DNA from: Limnochordales bacterium | Lineage (GTDB): Bacteria; Bacillota; Limnochordia; Limnochordales; DUMU01 | Direction: 5' to 3' | Assembly: GCA_014896315.1 (NCBI GenBank) | Contig: JADBKP010000005.1 | Location: forward strand, 235,844-299,843 | Length of the DNA stretch: 64,000 nt | Shown here: positions 7,591-16,422 of the stretch, piece after piece | How the letters are laid out: each line of letters starts with the position of its first letter | How positions within the stretch are numbered: the first letter of the stretch is position 1 | Notes under the pieces: model-generated | Seen by the model: only the letters and a program-made list of their open reading frames with translations | The model's database searches: none | Told to the model about the DNA's origin: nothing | Translations under genes and position numbers: made by a program

Positions 7591-9835
7591 CGGCTGGGGT
7601 GGGCTTGCCCGGCTCAAGCCAGGCTTCCAGCAGTGCACCGGCTCCGATGAAAGAGAGCTCCCAGTCTCCCCCGCCGGGTACAGGCACGATGATCTCCGAT
7701 GTGCCGCCGCCGACGCGGCCCGAAGCCACCTCCGCACTGTCGCCCTGCTGCCTGAGCTTCCAGTCCAGTTTGACTACCGCGGTGGTCCGCAAACGAAGGG
7801 TGTACGGCCGGCCGTCACCTGGTACTGCTACCCGCAGACTCCCCTGGCCCACGATCCGCCGGCTTGTTCCTACGGGCTTGCCTGTGAACTTCCATGCCGG
7901 ACCGGGAAGTATCGAGACACCCACCGGCCGCCAGGCCGCGGCTGTATCCCCTTCACTGCCAAACGTAGTTACGAAGGGTGCATCCGCGGGGTGAATCCAG
8001 ACGGTCGATACTTTGCTTCCGGCCGGCAGGTCGGCCGGCTTGAGGCTGCCGCTGCCGTCACCTGCCAGGGTACCGGGCGCTATCTCATACACTCTGGACC
8101 ATCCTTCTTCCGTCTGAATACCCACGAGCAGGGGGCGGGAGTCGTCCGCACCGCTCCAGATGACCTTGCCTTCCGCCTCACTCCAGTGCACTCCCGGGAG
8201 CAAGGCTCCCTCCTGGGCCACCAGTGCCTGCGGATCGGTCTTCGCCCAGAGCTGGGCTGATTGAGAATCCCAACTCGCCACCCATTGAGTGGACCGGGCC
8301 CAGCTGGCATGGAGCTCTACCGGCGTGGAGAAGGTTATGTGGTAGCTCAGACGGCCAACCGGTATATCGTCTACTCCCCGCTTCAGGACGGAACTGGGGA
8401 TCATGTACCAGCGGGTATGCAGTTCTCCATCCAGAGGGTACGTTCCCAATATCACTTCGCTGCCGTCCTTCGCAGTCAGGGTTATGGTCCCTTTGGCCTG
8501 CCGGCCGCTACCGCTTCCGTTGCCAGATGAGCCGCTCGCAGCCTGTGCTTTTTGCGCGTCGGGGCCGAAGGCGCGGAAGGTAAGGATGAGCCAGTAGGTC
8601 TGATTCGGATCAGGTTCGACCAGGCGCAGTGTGGTGACCGCGGTCGGCTCTTCCCCCCGTCCGATCCACAGCCCCTGGGGGATGATAGAGTCGCTGAGGA
8701 ATTGGAGCCGCAGGGCTGCCTCGAACTCCCCGCTTCCGGGTCCCAGCCAGCGTGCTCCGAGGATTAGTGAACGGGGTGCATAACGATCGCGTACAAAGGC
8801 AAAGGTCTCCTCGTACAGCTGTCGCAGGGCGGATATGGGTGAACGGGCCACCGTCGCGTACCCTCCGCCACCTTCATAGTAAGCAAGGGGGAGCGCGGAA
8901 TAACCATAGGTTTTGCCGGAAGCGAGGTAGTGATGGTATCGCGCTGTTCTCCATCCGCGTTCGGCGACGCCGTTATCGAACTCGATTTCAACTGATGCGC
9001 CCTGACCCAAAGCGAAGGTTACGGTCTCATCCAGATCCTGAGTGTCGTATCCGCGCAGCCGGTCAGCCCAGAGGAAGTTGGGCTGCAGCCAGAGAGCATC
9101 CAAAGGCAGCCGTCCTGCTGCCCATTCCTGAACTTGCGGGCGATTTGGATGGCCCACGTCGTAAGGGATCCAGACCAGCAAGAGCCGCGACCTTTCCACC
9201 GGCTCCCGCCCGGTTAACGAATGGATATACGCCGCAGTCAACTCGGCCGCTTTCCGATTGACCGGGTCACGGATGCCCTCGTCAAACCAGTAATAGCCGG
9301 CAAGCTGCAGGTGCTGGAACCCGGCAGCAGCGAACCGATCCCGGGTCTCTTCGACAAACTTCCGGGCAGACTCTGCCCTGGCCTCGCCGGTCGTTCCCGC
9401 AAGCTCTGGCAACGATATGTATACCTGGTAGCGGAAGTCTGGGTCGGCTTGCAGCCCTGCTACCTGCGCGGCGGCCGCCTCCAGAGCGTACAACATCTGG
9501 CCCGGTGCAAAAAGAGCCTCTTCCCAATGGGGCGACTTGCGGTCGGAGATCGACAGGAAGAGAAAACCGTCGAAGAAGGGAGCGGCTTGCGGTTCACCAT
9601 TCCGGTTGAGGTAGGCGACATACGGCAGCAGCGTGCTGACATCAATACTACTTCCCTGGCGGTAGTAAATGAGCACAGTATCCGCGGGAACTGGCCAGCT
9701 CGCCGCCGGCAGGCTTCGTTCGGAAGGCTGCGCTGCCGCCAGCGCGCCTGCGACCGCCAGATCGCCCCCGATCAGCAAGATACCTCCCAGCACCAGTCCG
9801 ATGAATAATACTGCTCTGCTATCACCGGGCCCCAC
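7586..9835 (-). CDS. Secreted DUF4855-domain protein
   Basis: This 749-residue protein has an N-terminal signal peptide or anchor (about residues 9-34). The region to about residue 370 matches the DUF4855 family: an early YYRQG motif, FDGFLFL, AGYYWFDEGI, and WLQPNF. DUF4855 resembles glycoside-hydrolase barrels, but no catalytic role has been shown. The C-terminal half is probably beta-sandwich domains, with a Gly/Ser-rich linker near residues 445-455. GTG 9835 has AGGAGGGGTGA upstream. It lies tail to tail with the sugar-binding protein, and a polysaccharide-related role is a guess from that context. Confidence 0.8.
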   Translation of the reverse strand: MGPGDSRAVLFIGLVLGGILLIGGDLAVAGALAAAQPSERSLPAASWPVPADTVLIYYRQGSSIDVSTLLPYVAYLNRNGEPQAAPFFDGFLFLSISDRKSPHWEEALFAPGQMLYALEAAAAQVAGLQADPDFRYQVYISLPELAGTTGEARAESARKFVEETRDRFAAAGFQHLQLAGYYWFDEGIRDPVNRKAAELTAAYIHSLTGREPVERSRLLLVWIPYDVGHPNRPQVQEWAAGRLPLDALWLQPNFLWADRLRGYDTQDLDETVTFALGQGASVEIEFDNGVAERGWRTARYHHYLASGKTYGYSALPLAYYEGGGGYATVARSPISALRQLYEETFAFVRDRYAPRSLILGARWLGPGSGEFEAALRLQFLSDSIIPQGLWIGRGEEPTAVTTLRLVEPDPNQTYWLILTFRAFGPDAQKAQAASGSSGNGSGSGRQAKGTITLTAKDGSEVILGTYPLDGELHTRWYMIPSSVLKRGVDDIPVGRLSYHITFSTPVELHASWARSTQWVASWDSQSAQLWAKTDPQALVAQEGALLPGVHWSEAEGKVIWSGADDSRPLLVGIQTEEGWSRVYEIAPGTLAGDGSGSLKPADLPAGSKVSTVWIHPADAPFVTTFGSEGDTAAAWRPVGVSILPGPAWKFTGKPVGTSRRIVGQGSLRVAVPGDGRPYTLRLRTTAVVKLDWKLRQQGDSAEVASGRVGGGTSEIIVPVPGGGDWELSFIGAGALLEAWLEPGKPTPAE

Positions 9836-9866
9836 AACGGATCACCCCTCCTGCTTAATCGTCTTA

Positions 9867-9885
9867 CCTTATGCCGGTAATAAGG
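9867..9885. promoter_or_regulatory. Inverted repeat in the divergent promoter region
   Basis: CCTTAT (9867-9872) and ATAAGG (9880-9885) flank a 7-base spacer, and a nested TTACC/GGTAA pair overlaps them. It lies 31 bases upstream of the DUF4855 start and between it and the divergent DHA2 exporter, so it may be an operator for either gene. A TTGACA at 10023-10028 with a poor -10 at 10046 may be the exporter promoter. Confidence 0.3.
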
Positions 9886-10106
9886 CCGCACCCAGGCCGC
9901 CGGCTTTCGGCCAACTCAGCGACTGCGGTGAACAACAAAGCGGCCGGGTGCGGTGAGTGGATGGTCGAACCTACCAATCGCTGATTGTGCATTCTACAGT
10001 GAACGGTCCTTTCCTTGTCCTCTTGACAGTCGGCAGGCGGGCAATTAAGGTAGACAGACAAGGGCCTTGTCCCATCCTCATGCTGGGGTTATGTGTGGAG
10101 CGCAAG

Positions 10107-11624
10107 ATGTTGAGTAGAGATGCCGTAGGTGCTGGCGAGGCAGGAGTTGCCAGCTCTTCCCGGTGGGTTATACTGACCGCTCTTGCCGTCGGCACGATCA
10201 TGGGGCCGCTCGATAGCAGCGTGGTCAACATTGCGTTGCCGCAGATTCAGGCCGCGTTTGGAGTGGACCTGGCTGCTGTCGAGTGGGTCTCCATGATCTA
10301 CTTGTTCGTCATCAGTTCTCTGTTGCTGACGTTTGGCCGCGTGGGCGATCTTTACGGGCATCGCTCTGTATATCTGGCAGGCTTCACGGTTTTTACCGCG
10401 GGTTCACTGTTGTGCAGCATCGCCCCGTCACTCCCGGTCCTGCTGGTCTCCCGGGGCATTCAGGCCGTCGGAGCGAGTATGTTGATGGCCGCCGGACCGG
10501 CCATCCTTACCGAAGTCTTCCCGCCGCGAGAACGCGGTCAGGCGCTGGGGCTTAACGCCATGGTGGTGGCGGTTGGCTTGGCGATGGGGCCGATCGCGGG
10601 TGGCTACCTGGTTGACCATCTGGGGTGGCGTGCCATTTTCTACATAAACTTGCCCATTGGTCTGCTCGGGACTGCCTGGGCCTCTCGGGTGCTGCCAAAG
10701 GTTGCCCCGGCAGCCGCAAGCGAAGGCGGATTGCACCAGCGGACCCGGTTCGATTATGGGGGAGCTACTCTCCTTGCTATTGCTTTGGGAGCTCTGCTGC
10801 TTGCCATCAGCCAGGGTCAGAACTGGAGCTGGGGATCGATGCCCGTGATAGGACTCTTGGTGGGAGGGGTATTGTCGCTTGTTCTTTTTGTCCATACCGA
10901 GCGACAGAACCCGGCCTCCCTGGTCGACCTGAGCCTTTTCCGCCAGCGCCTTTTCGCTGCTGCCAACGCCAGCGCGCTCTTGAACTACCTGACGCAATAC
11001 ATGGTCACGTTCTTGATGCCCTTCTACCTGCAGAACTTGCTCGGTCTTCCTCCCAGTCGTGCCGGTGAACTGTTGATTGCCTACCCGCTGGCGGTGATGC
11101 TGGTCGCCCCGCTGGCCGGATGGCTCTCAGATAGAATCGGCTCGCTCTATCTGGCCGCGACGGGAATGGGAGTAATGTCATTGGCCGCGTTGTGCCTCAG
11201 CCAGCTGAACGCGGCTGCTACTGCCTCCGACGTTCTCTGGCGGCTCAGCCTGTTTGGGATCGGCAGCGGACTCTTCCAGTCGCCTAACAACAACGCGATC
11301 ATGGGCAGCGTTCCGCGTCCGCGCCTGGGCCAGGCATCGGGGATGCTGGCCACCATGCGGAATATGGGGATGGTACTGGGGATTGCGGTGAGCGGAGCAA
11401 CCTTCAGCGGGCGGCTGGCGGTGCATCTGCGGGACCTGGGAGTAGCCCACGTGGCCCAAGATGTGGCCGCGGCCGACATCCTGCGCCGGCAGGCTTTCGT
11501 GATGAGTCTGCACGACACCTTTCTCGTTGCGGCGGCGCTGGCCGCGTTCGGAGTAGTAACCTCCCTTGTGCGCGGTCGCAGCCTTCCACAACCTGGACAG
11601 CGGAGTAGGATCGAGGCCAGGTAG
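10107..11624 (+). CDS. DHA2-family (EmrB/QacA-like) MFS drug exporter
   Basis: This 505-residue protein has about 14 helices, as expected of the DHA2 family. Motif D1 appears as MGPLDSSVVNIALP (the aspartate and VNIALP are diagnostic), motif A as GRVGDLYGHRSVY, and motif C (GPIAGGYL) in helix 5. ATG 10107 with GGAG 7 bases upstream is preferred over upstream in-frame starts that lack a ribosome site. Such proteins export lipophilic drugs, dyes or metabolites using the proton gradient. A GCGCCC-TGCC-GGGCGC hairpin (11649-11664) lies between its stop and the convergent nuclease gene. Confidence 0.9.
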   Translation: MLSRDAVGAGEAGVASSSRWVILTALAVGTIMGPLDSSVVNIALPQIQAAFGVDLAAVEWVSMIYLFVISSLLLTFGRVGDLYGHRSVYLAGFTVFTAGSLLCSIAPSLPVLLVSRGIQAVGASMLMAAGPAILTEVFPPRERGQALGLNAMVVAVGLAMGPIAGGYLVDHLGWRAIFYINLPIGLLGTAWASRVLPKVAPAAASEGGLHQRTRFDYGGATLLAIALGALLLAISQGQNWSWGSMPVIGLLVGGVLSLVLFVHTERQNPASLVDLSLFRQRLFAAANASALLNYLTQYMVTFLMPFYLQNLLGLPPSRAGELLIAYPLAVMLVAPLAGWLSDRIGSLYLAATGMGVMSLAALCLSQLNAAATASDVLWRLSLFGIGSGLFQSPNNNAIMGSVPRPRLGQASGMLATMRNMGMVLGIAVSGATFSGRLAVHLRDLGVAHVAQDVAAADILRRQAFVMSLHDTFLVAAALAAFGVVTSLVRGRSLPQPGQRSRIEAR

Positions 11625-11663
11625 TACGACCCGGCCTCCAGGTCGCGTGCGCCCTGCCGGGCG

Positions 11664-12551
11664 CTAGAAAGGCAGGCTGTTGACGGCCCGGTCGATCCCT
11701 TCGTCGTTGCCTGTCCAGGCCAGCCAGCCGCTGGTAGCCGAGCCGGTTCCCCCCGTTTGTCGCAGTTCTAGCGGACAGATGCTCTGGTAGTCACAGAAGC
11801 GACACAGCGGGTTAGCGATGGGCAGGAACTGGTCGTCGGCGCGGATTTTCCGGACCAGCTCGCGCAAGTAGCGCCGCACCCCTTCCACCTCTTCGCGGGT
11901 GAACGTGGCGGTATACGGGGTCGGGGTCTGCAAATAGAGATAGCTGATGCGCCCCACCGGCCGTCCGAAGGTACTCTCGGCCATCAGCCAGTAGGCTGGC
12001 AGCTGGAGATCGCTGCGCAGGTATCCGGCACTGGCTGGCGGTTTGCCCGTCTTGTAATCGATCAGATGCAGGCGACCGTCGGGGTCGATGTCGATCCGGT
12101 CGATCTTGCCCAGCAGGCCGCTGTCGTCATCAAGCGGCGACTCCACCCATTCTTCGAGCTTGAACGGCCGGCCGCTCGTATCATGATGGGTGAAGAACTG
12201 GCGGAGCAGCTCAAGCCCTTTGAGGCCAAACTCCCGCTCCGTGGCCACATCGGTGAAGGTCTCTTGGCGTTTGCCGTCGACCGCCCAGGCCCGGCGAAAG
12301 AGATTGTGCAGCACCTCGAGGCTCCGCTCGGAGGGGTCGAGTTCAAAGAAGCGGCGCAGGGCCGCGTGGATCTGGTTCCCGAGGAACAACTCGGGGCGGG
12401 GCTTCTCAAACTGGGGGGCAAGATTATCAATGTAGATGAACCGATACTTGCGCGGACAGGTCTCATATGTTTTGAGGCGACTGGGACTATACTTCTCCAA
12501 CGTGATCCCTTCCAAGGCCAGTGGTTTTCCGGCAAGAGAGTTCCAGTCCAT
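11664..12551 (-). CDS. RecB-like PD-(D/E)XK nuclease with Fe-S cysteines
   Basis: This protein of about 295 residues belongs to the PDDEXK_1 (RecB/AddB/Cas4-like) nucleases. The active site is visible as GKIDRID followed by LIDYKTGK, that is, an aspartate then D-x-K. A cysteine at residue 32 (YETCPRKY) and a C-terminal CRFCDYQSIC group give the four-cysteine pattern that holds a 4Fe-4S cluster in AddB and Cas4. ATG 12551 is chosen; the frame extends to TTG 12614 but without a ribosome site. No helicase or cas gene is nearby, so it acts alone or with distant partners in DNA repair. No CRISPR array is in the window. Confidence 0.88.
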   Translation of the reverse strand: MDWNSLAGKPLALEGITLEKYSPSRLKTYETCPRKYRFIYIDNLAPQFEKPRPELFLGNQIHAALRRFFELDPSERSLEVLHNLFRRAWAVDGKRQETFTDVATEREFGLKGLELLRQFFTHHDTSGRPFKLEEWVESPLDDDSGLLGKIDRIDIDPDGRLHLIDYKTGKPPASAGYLRSDLQLPAYWLMAESTFGRPVGRISYLYLQTPTPYTATFTREEVEGVRRYLRELVRKIRADDQFLPIANPLCRFCDYQSICPLELRQTGGTGSATSGWLAWTGNDEGIDRAVNSLPF

Positions 12552-12607
12552 TTTACCTGATTCCCGCCGGGTGCGACGGCCTTGTGACTGTGCGGGGAGA
12601 AGTCCGG

Positions 12608-12636
12608 CTGTCAAATGGGAAAGGAGGTGCTATATG
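12608..12636 (+). promoter_or_regulatory. Possible promoter for the NYN-domain gene
   Basis: CTGTCA (12608-12613), 17 bases, then TATATG (12631-12636) preceded by TG-C as in an extended -10. It would give a leader of about 170 bases before ATG 12817. The intervening stretch has no supported gene. Confidence 0.35.
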
Positions 12637-12816
12637 ATTGTGGCATGAGAAGGAGCCAGGCGGCGACCGTTAGCAGCCGGAGTTCACGGGTCCGGCACGG
12701 CCACCGGCCGCAGCATGGGGTGAGAAGCCGGGCAGGAGTCTCCCGAAGGCTGGCCGGGCGGAATGGTGATATTTGCCAGGATCAAAATAAAGAGAGAAAG
12801 AGGTAAAAGGAGTGCG

Positions 12817-13368
12817 ATGAAGAGTAAAAAAAGGGTGGCGATCTTTATTGACGGTTCGAACATGTTTTATGCCCAACGGGCCCTGGGATGGCGCATCGAC
12901 TGGGCCAAAGTACTGACCTTCTTCTCTCGCGATAAGGAACTGTATAACGGCTTTTACTACGCGGCCGAAAATGAGGGAGAGTATGCCCAGGAGTCGTTCT
13001 TGCGGGCGCTCACCCATATGGGCTATATAGTGCGCCGGCGTCCGCTGAAGAGTATCGTCGACCAAGAAACGGGACTGACTCTGTACAAGGCTAATCTGGA
13101 TGTTGATATCGTAGTTGACATGTTGTCAACTATGGATCTGTACGATGTGGCGGTTTTGATGAGCGGGGATGGTGATTTCGAACGGGCTTTTGAATATCTC
13201 CGTTCCCGGGGGAAAGAGGTACACTGCGCTTCGATACGCACCATGATCTCGTTTGAACTCCTGAACTCGTCAGACTCCCCCCGTTACTTCCTGGAAGACC
13301 TTAAGGCTGAGCTGCAGCGAACGACGGAAAGTCCGGAGTTTGGGACTTCCCTGGGTCAGGGAGCGTGA
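12817..13368 (+). CDS. NYN-domain (LabA/DUF88) protein, putative RNase
   Basis: This 183-residue protein starts at ATG 12817, five bases after AAGGAG. It is an NYN (PIN-like) domain: FIDGSNMF near the N terminus, KANLDVDIVVDMLS in the middle and LMSGDGDFERAFEYLRSRGK carry the acidic residues of the metal site (first D, then D-x-D, then D-x-D). PIN/NYN proteins cut RNA with Mg2+ or Mn2+; the LabA group is widespread and poorly characterised. It stands alone, with a GC-rich hairpin lacking a T tract just after its stop (CCGGCGG/CCGCCGG). Confidence 0.88.
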   Translation: MKSKKRVAIFIDGSNMFYAQRALGWRIDWAKVLTFFSRDKELYNGFYYAAENEGEYAQESFLRALTHMGYIVRRRPLKSIVDQETGLTLYKANLDVDIVVDMLSTMDLYDVAVLMSGDGDFERAFEYLRSRGKEVHCASIRTMISFELLNSSDSPRYFLEDLKAELQRTTESPEFGTSLGQGA

Positions 13369-13419
13369 GCCGGCGGCGCCCGCCGGGGGCGAGGGTCAGG
13401 TACGAGCCATACTAGCCAG

Positions 13420-13441
13420 AGCCCGGACGGAGCCCGGACGG
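13420..13441. repeat. Two tandem copies of an 11-base unit
   Basis: The unit AGCCCGGACGG occurs twice back to back (13420-13430, 13431-13441), in the gap before the kinase gene. It may be a chance duplication or part of a regulatory site. Confidence 0.5.
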
Positions 13442-13519
13442 AGAGCCTCTGCGAGCCGGGCCGGGGGGTGGCAAGCGAGAGAGTCTTGACAGCACTCGAT
13501 CTTGATAAGGATGTGGACC

Positions 13520-14566
13520 ATGATGAGCGACGTTCTGGAATCAGAGAAGTGGAGCGGGCTGGTCGCGGCGACGGATGGCGGCCAGACCAAGACGGTGACG
13601 GTACTGGCCGATCTGACGGGGCGGTGCCTGGCGGCGGGCTGGGCCGGGCCCGCCAATCATATCAACGAACCCGGAGGACCGGATCGCTGCCGGCGGGCGG
13701 TGCGCGGGGCTTTGGCCGCAGCCTGGCAGAAGGTGCAGGGTGAGTTGGCGAAGCAAGGAGTTGCCTTGCCGGACCAGCTTCCCCCGCTGGTGGCGGCTGC
13801 CTACGGTATGAGCGGCGGCAACGCGGCTATGGCAGAGATCATCCGCAGTGAAATCCACGCCGAGCGCGACGTTATCGTCGTACACGATAGCCGCACGGCC
13901 TGGCAGGCAAGTCTGTGTGGCCGCCCTGGTGTTGTGGTGATCGGCGGGACGGGCTCAGTCGGCCTTGCCCGCAACGCCTCCGGGCAGGAGGCGACCAGCG
14001 GCGGCTGGGGCCACCTCATGGGTGACGAGGGATCTGCTTCCTGGCTCGCCTACCAGGCTCTCTCCGCAGCCACCCGGGCCTGCGATGGCCGGGGGCCAGC
14101 CACCCTGTTGGTGGACGAGCTCCCGGCTGCCGCCGGCAAGAAGGACCTGCATGAGTTACATGCCTGGATATACGGGGAGGCTACTCGTCCGCAGTACGCC
14201 GGCCTGGCCGTGGCGGTAGGCCGGGCTGCGGCCCGGGGAGACGAGGTGGCGATCGGCCTTCTGGCCGCCGCCGGTGAGCACCTGGCCGATCTGGCCCTGG
14301 CTGCCGCGCGGGCCATCTCCTGGGAGGATTCGCAGGGGCCCCGGCTCTTCTCGTATGTGGGCGGCGTTTTTCGCGCCGGGGAGCCGGTCATTGGGCCTTT
14401 CACCCGCAGGATCACCACGGCTCTCCCCGGCGCCAGGGTGGTTGCCCCCCGCTTCCATCCGGTGGGCGGAGCGCTGCTCCTCGCCCTGGAGGCAGCGGGG
14501 GTATCCCTGACCGAACCGGTGCTGCGACGGATCGAGGAGACGCTTCCGGCAGTACTCGAGTCGTAG
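13520..14566 (+). CDS. N-acetylglucosamine kinase-like protein (BadF/BadG/BcrA/BcrD ATPase family)
   Basis: This protein of about 348 residues has the ASKHA fold motifs: phosphate 1 in AATDGGQTKTVTVL, phosphate 2 in VVVIGGTGSVG, then GGWGHLMGDEGSASW, which is typical of GlcNAc kinases, and an adenosine-site glycine pair in FSYVGGVF. ATG 13520 is preferred (AAGG about 9 bases upstream); ATG 13511 and 13523 are near alternatives. It probably phosphorylates an amino sugar, perhaps from cell-wall recycling. The convergent symporter (stop 6 bases away) may supply the substrate, but that is inference. Confidence 0.85.
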   Translation: MMSDVLESEKWSGLVAATDGGQTKTVTVLADLTGRCLAAGWAGPANHINEPGGPDRCRRAVRGALAAAWQKVQGELAKQGVALPDQLPPLVAAAYGMSGGNAAMAEIIRSEIHAERDVIVVHDSRTAWQASLCGRPGVVVIGGTGSVGLARNASGQEATSGGWGHLMGDEGSASWLAYQALSAATRACDGRGPATLLVDELPAAAGKKDLHELHAWIYGEATRPQYAGLAVAVGRAAARGDEVAIGLLAAAGEHLADLALAAARAISWEDSQGPRLFSYVGGVFRAGEPVIGPFTRRITTALPGARVVAPRFHPVGGALLLALEAAGVSLTEPVLRRIEETLPAVLES

Positions 14567-14572
14567 TTCTGT

Positions 14573-16075
14573 TCACCGGAGGCAGGCGGCCGCTCGCCGG
14601 TGCTCTCGCAGGCTGTCGTTGAGCTCGTCGATAAACTGACGGGCCCGTTCTTCCGGCGCTCGGGTAACCAGGCTGACAGCCAGGAAAACCAGTGTGCTGA
14701 TGATCAGTCCCCAGACTCCCGGCCACTGTCCCAGCCAGACCGGATGACGGAATTGCAGCCAGACCACGGTAAGCCCGGCAATTATGATCGCAGCGTTTGC
14801 TCCGGCGGCCGTACCCCGCCTCCAGAAGAACGCGCCAATGGTAGGGGGCACCAGAACCAGCAATCCGGCAGAAGAGGCGACGGAGAGCAGAGCGATGAGA
14901 TTGAGCTTCATGCGGGCGAAGAGGAAAGCCATCAAGGTGAGAACCGGAATCACCCACTTGCCCACCTGCAATTCGGCCTCTTCTGGAGCCTTGGGCCGCA
15001 GTCCCCGGTACACATCCCGGGCCAGCATGGAAGCGAGTGTGAGCAGGATCGAGTCGATGGTAGAGATGGCTGCTGCCATAATGCCGAGCATGGCCAGAAG
15101 GGCCACAAACGGTGGAACGATTCCGGATTTGAGCAGGGTCGGAGTGGCCAGATCGGGATTGGCCAGGTCGGTAAACTCAAGCCGCGCGACAAATCCCCAG
15201 GTAACCGAGACCAGGGTGTAGACCAGTCCAAAGCACAGGAAGCCCAGCAGCATCCGGCGCAGGCTCTTCAGCGAACGGGGAGTGAACATCCTCTGGGCTA
15301 CCTGCGGGTTGGACAGGCTGAAGAAGAACCAGGGAAGGCTGAGCCCAAGGAAGGTGGAGAACTGGAAGTATCCCTCGCCGCCGGGGACACTCAGCCACTC
15401 CGGCCACTGGCGAGCCAGTCGCTCGACGAAGAGAGCGGGCCCGCCCAGGGAGGCCAGGGCATACCCGACCGCCAGCAAGGCCGCTACCATCATCAACAGG
15501 GCTTGAAAGGCGTCGGTCCAGGCGACAGAGCGGAGGCCTCCGGCAAGCGCCCATACCAGTGATACCACCGCGGCAATGGTAAGGCCGGCCACAAAGGGAA
15601 TAGCGCCCTGCGTCAACTCTTCCAGCAGGTAGGCGATGCCGAGTAGTTGCACGGAGGAGTAGGGGATCAGAAAGACCATCGCTGCCAGGGCGGCGAGCGC
15701 ACCCAGGGTGCGGCTGTCGTAACGGATGGCGAGCAGTTCAGTAGGGGAAACGATGTGGAACTTGCGGCCGGCCAGCCAGAAGCGGGGACCGAAGAAAGCA
15801 ACCAGCATCAGTCCGGACAGGTAAATTAGCTCGAAGCCCAGCGCGCCCACACCGCCCTTGTATGTCAGGCCGGCCAGCCCCACCATCATGAAGGCGCTGT
15901 AGGTGGTGGCACTGTAGCTGAGCGCTGAGATCACTCCGCCCAGGCGACGATTGGCGAGAAAGTAATCCTCGACCCCATGTCCCATGCCACGACGTACGGC
16001 CAGGGCCAGTAAGGTGGTGACGGTCAAATACAGGCCGACTGCCAGGTAGACCTGCCATGGCTGCATCAGGTTCAT
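14573..16075 (-). CDS. Sodium:solute symporter (SSS family)
   Basis: This 500-residue protein has about 13 helices. The N-terminal DYFLANRRLGGVISALSYSATTYSA is typical of SSS transporters, and a conserved GGLRSVAWTD loop follows near residue 180. It would import an organic solute with Na+. The start codon overlaps the stop of the upstream 64-residue membrane gene (ATGA), so the two are translationally coupled. A perfect inverted repeat (16298-16313) lies upstream of the pair. Substrate unknown; pantothenate, proline and sugars are all carried by this family. Confidence 0.9.
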   Translation of the reverse strand: MNLMQPWQVYLAVGLYLTVTTLLALAVRRGMGHGVEDYFLANRRLGGVISALSYSATTYSAFMMVGLAGLTYKGGVGALGFELIYLSGLMLVAFFGPRFWLAGRKFHIVSPTELLAIRYDSRTLGALAALAAMVFLIPYSSVQLLGIAYLLEELTQGAIPFVAGLTIAAVVSLVWALAGGLRSVAWTDAFQALLMMVAALLAVGYALASLGGPALFVERLARQWPEWLSVPGGEGYFQFSTFLGLSLPWFFFSLSNPQVAQRMFTPRSLKSLRRMLLGFLCFGLVYTLVSVTWGFVARLEFTDLANPDLATPTLLKSGIVPPFVALLAMLGIMAAAISTIDSILLTLASMLARDVYRGLRPKAPEEAELQVGKWVIPVLTLMAFLFARMKLNLIALLSVASSAGLLVLVPPTIGAFFWRRGTAAGANAAIIIAGLTVVWLQFRHPVWLGQWPGVWGLIISTLVFLAVSLVTRAPEERARQFIDELNDSLREHRRAAACLR

Positions 16076-16266
16076 TCCTCCTCTTTATCCTGCCAGCTGC
16101 TGGTAAACAGTGCGAGCAACAGAATCACCGCCAGCGCGAAGAGAGTCCAGAAAAGTCCCGCTCCGTACCAGGCGTGCACATGCCGCAGGAAAAGGTAGGG
16201 CACGGCGTAGGCGGAGATCACCAGAGTCCCGAGGACTGCAGCCCAAAGCTTCTCACCCTTCTCCAT
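16072..16266 (-). CDS. Small two-helix membrane protein, symporter accessory
   Basis: This 64-residue protein starts at ATG 16266, six bases after a run of G that can act as a ribosome site. It has two hydrophobic helices (about residues 8-25 and 32-54) and an acidic tail (DKEEE). Its stop overlaps the symporter start by 4 bases. Small two-helix proteins (for example DUF997/YhdT and DUF3311) are often encoded just before SSS symporters and are thought to be accessory subunits; this one matches by size, topology and position rather than by clear sequence motifs. Confidence 0.7.
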   Translation of the reverse strand: MEKGEKLWAAVLGTLVISAYAVPYLFLRHVHAWYGAGLFWTLFALAVILLLALFTSSWQDKEEE

Positions 16267-16297
16267 CCTGAACCCCCCCGTAACACTGTCCAAGTAT

Positions 16298-16313
16298 CTT
16301 GTCAGATGACAAG
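16298..16313. promoter_or_regulatory. Perfect inverted repeat, GntR/FadR-like operator
   Basis: CTTGTC-AGAT-GACAAG is a perfect palindrome, 32 bases upstream of the symporter operon start and 110 bases before the divergent OsmC gene. The TTGTC-N4-GACAA core resembles FadR-subfamily GntR operators. No GntR gene is in the window. Confidence 0.55.
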
Positions 16314-16422
16314 ACAGTTGTTAGCCCTATTGTATGGCGTCTCGGCGGGAGTGCAAGAGGCGGAGCCAGTATTGTGGTATTCTTATCTCCACAGTTGGCA
16401 GTAAGCAGAGGAGGGCGAAGGC

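Noticed and set aside
11664..12551. Cas4-like nuclease as a sign of a CRISPR-Cas locus
   Set aside because: No repeats, no other cas genes; AddB/RecB-type nucleases share the same cysteine and nuclease motifs.
12615..12806. 63-codon frame between the nuclease and NYN genes
   Set aside because: Basic, low-complexity protein overlapping a probable promoter; no ribosome site of its own frame.
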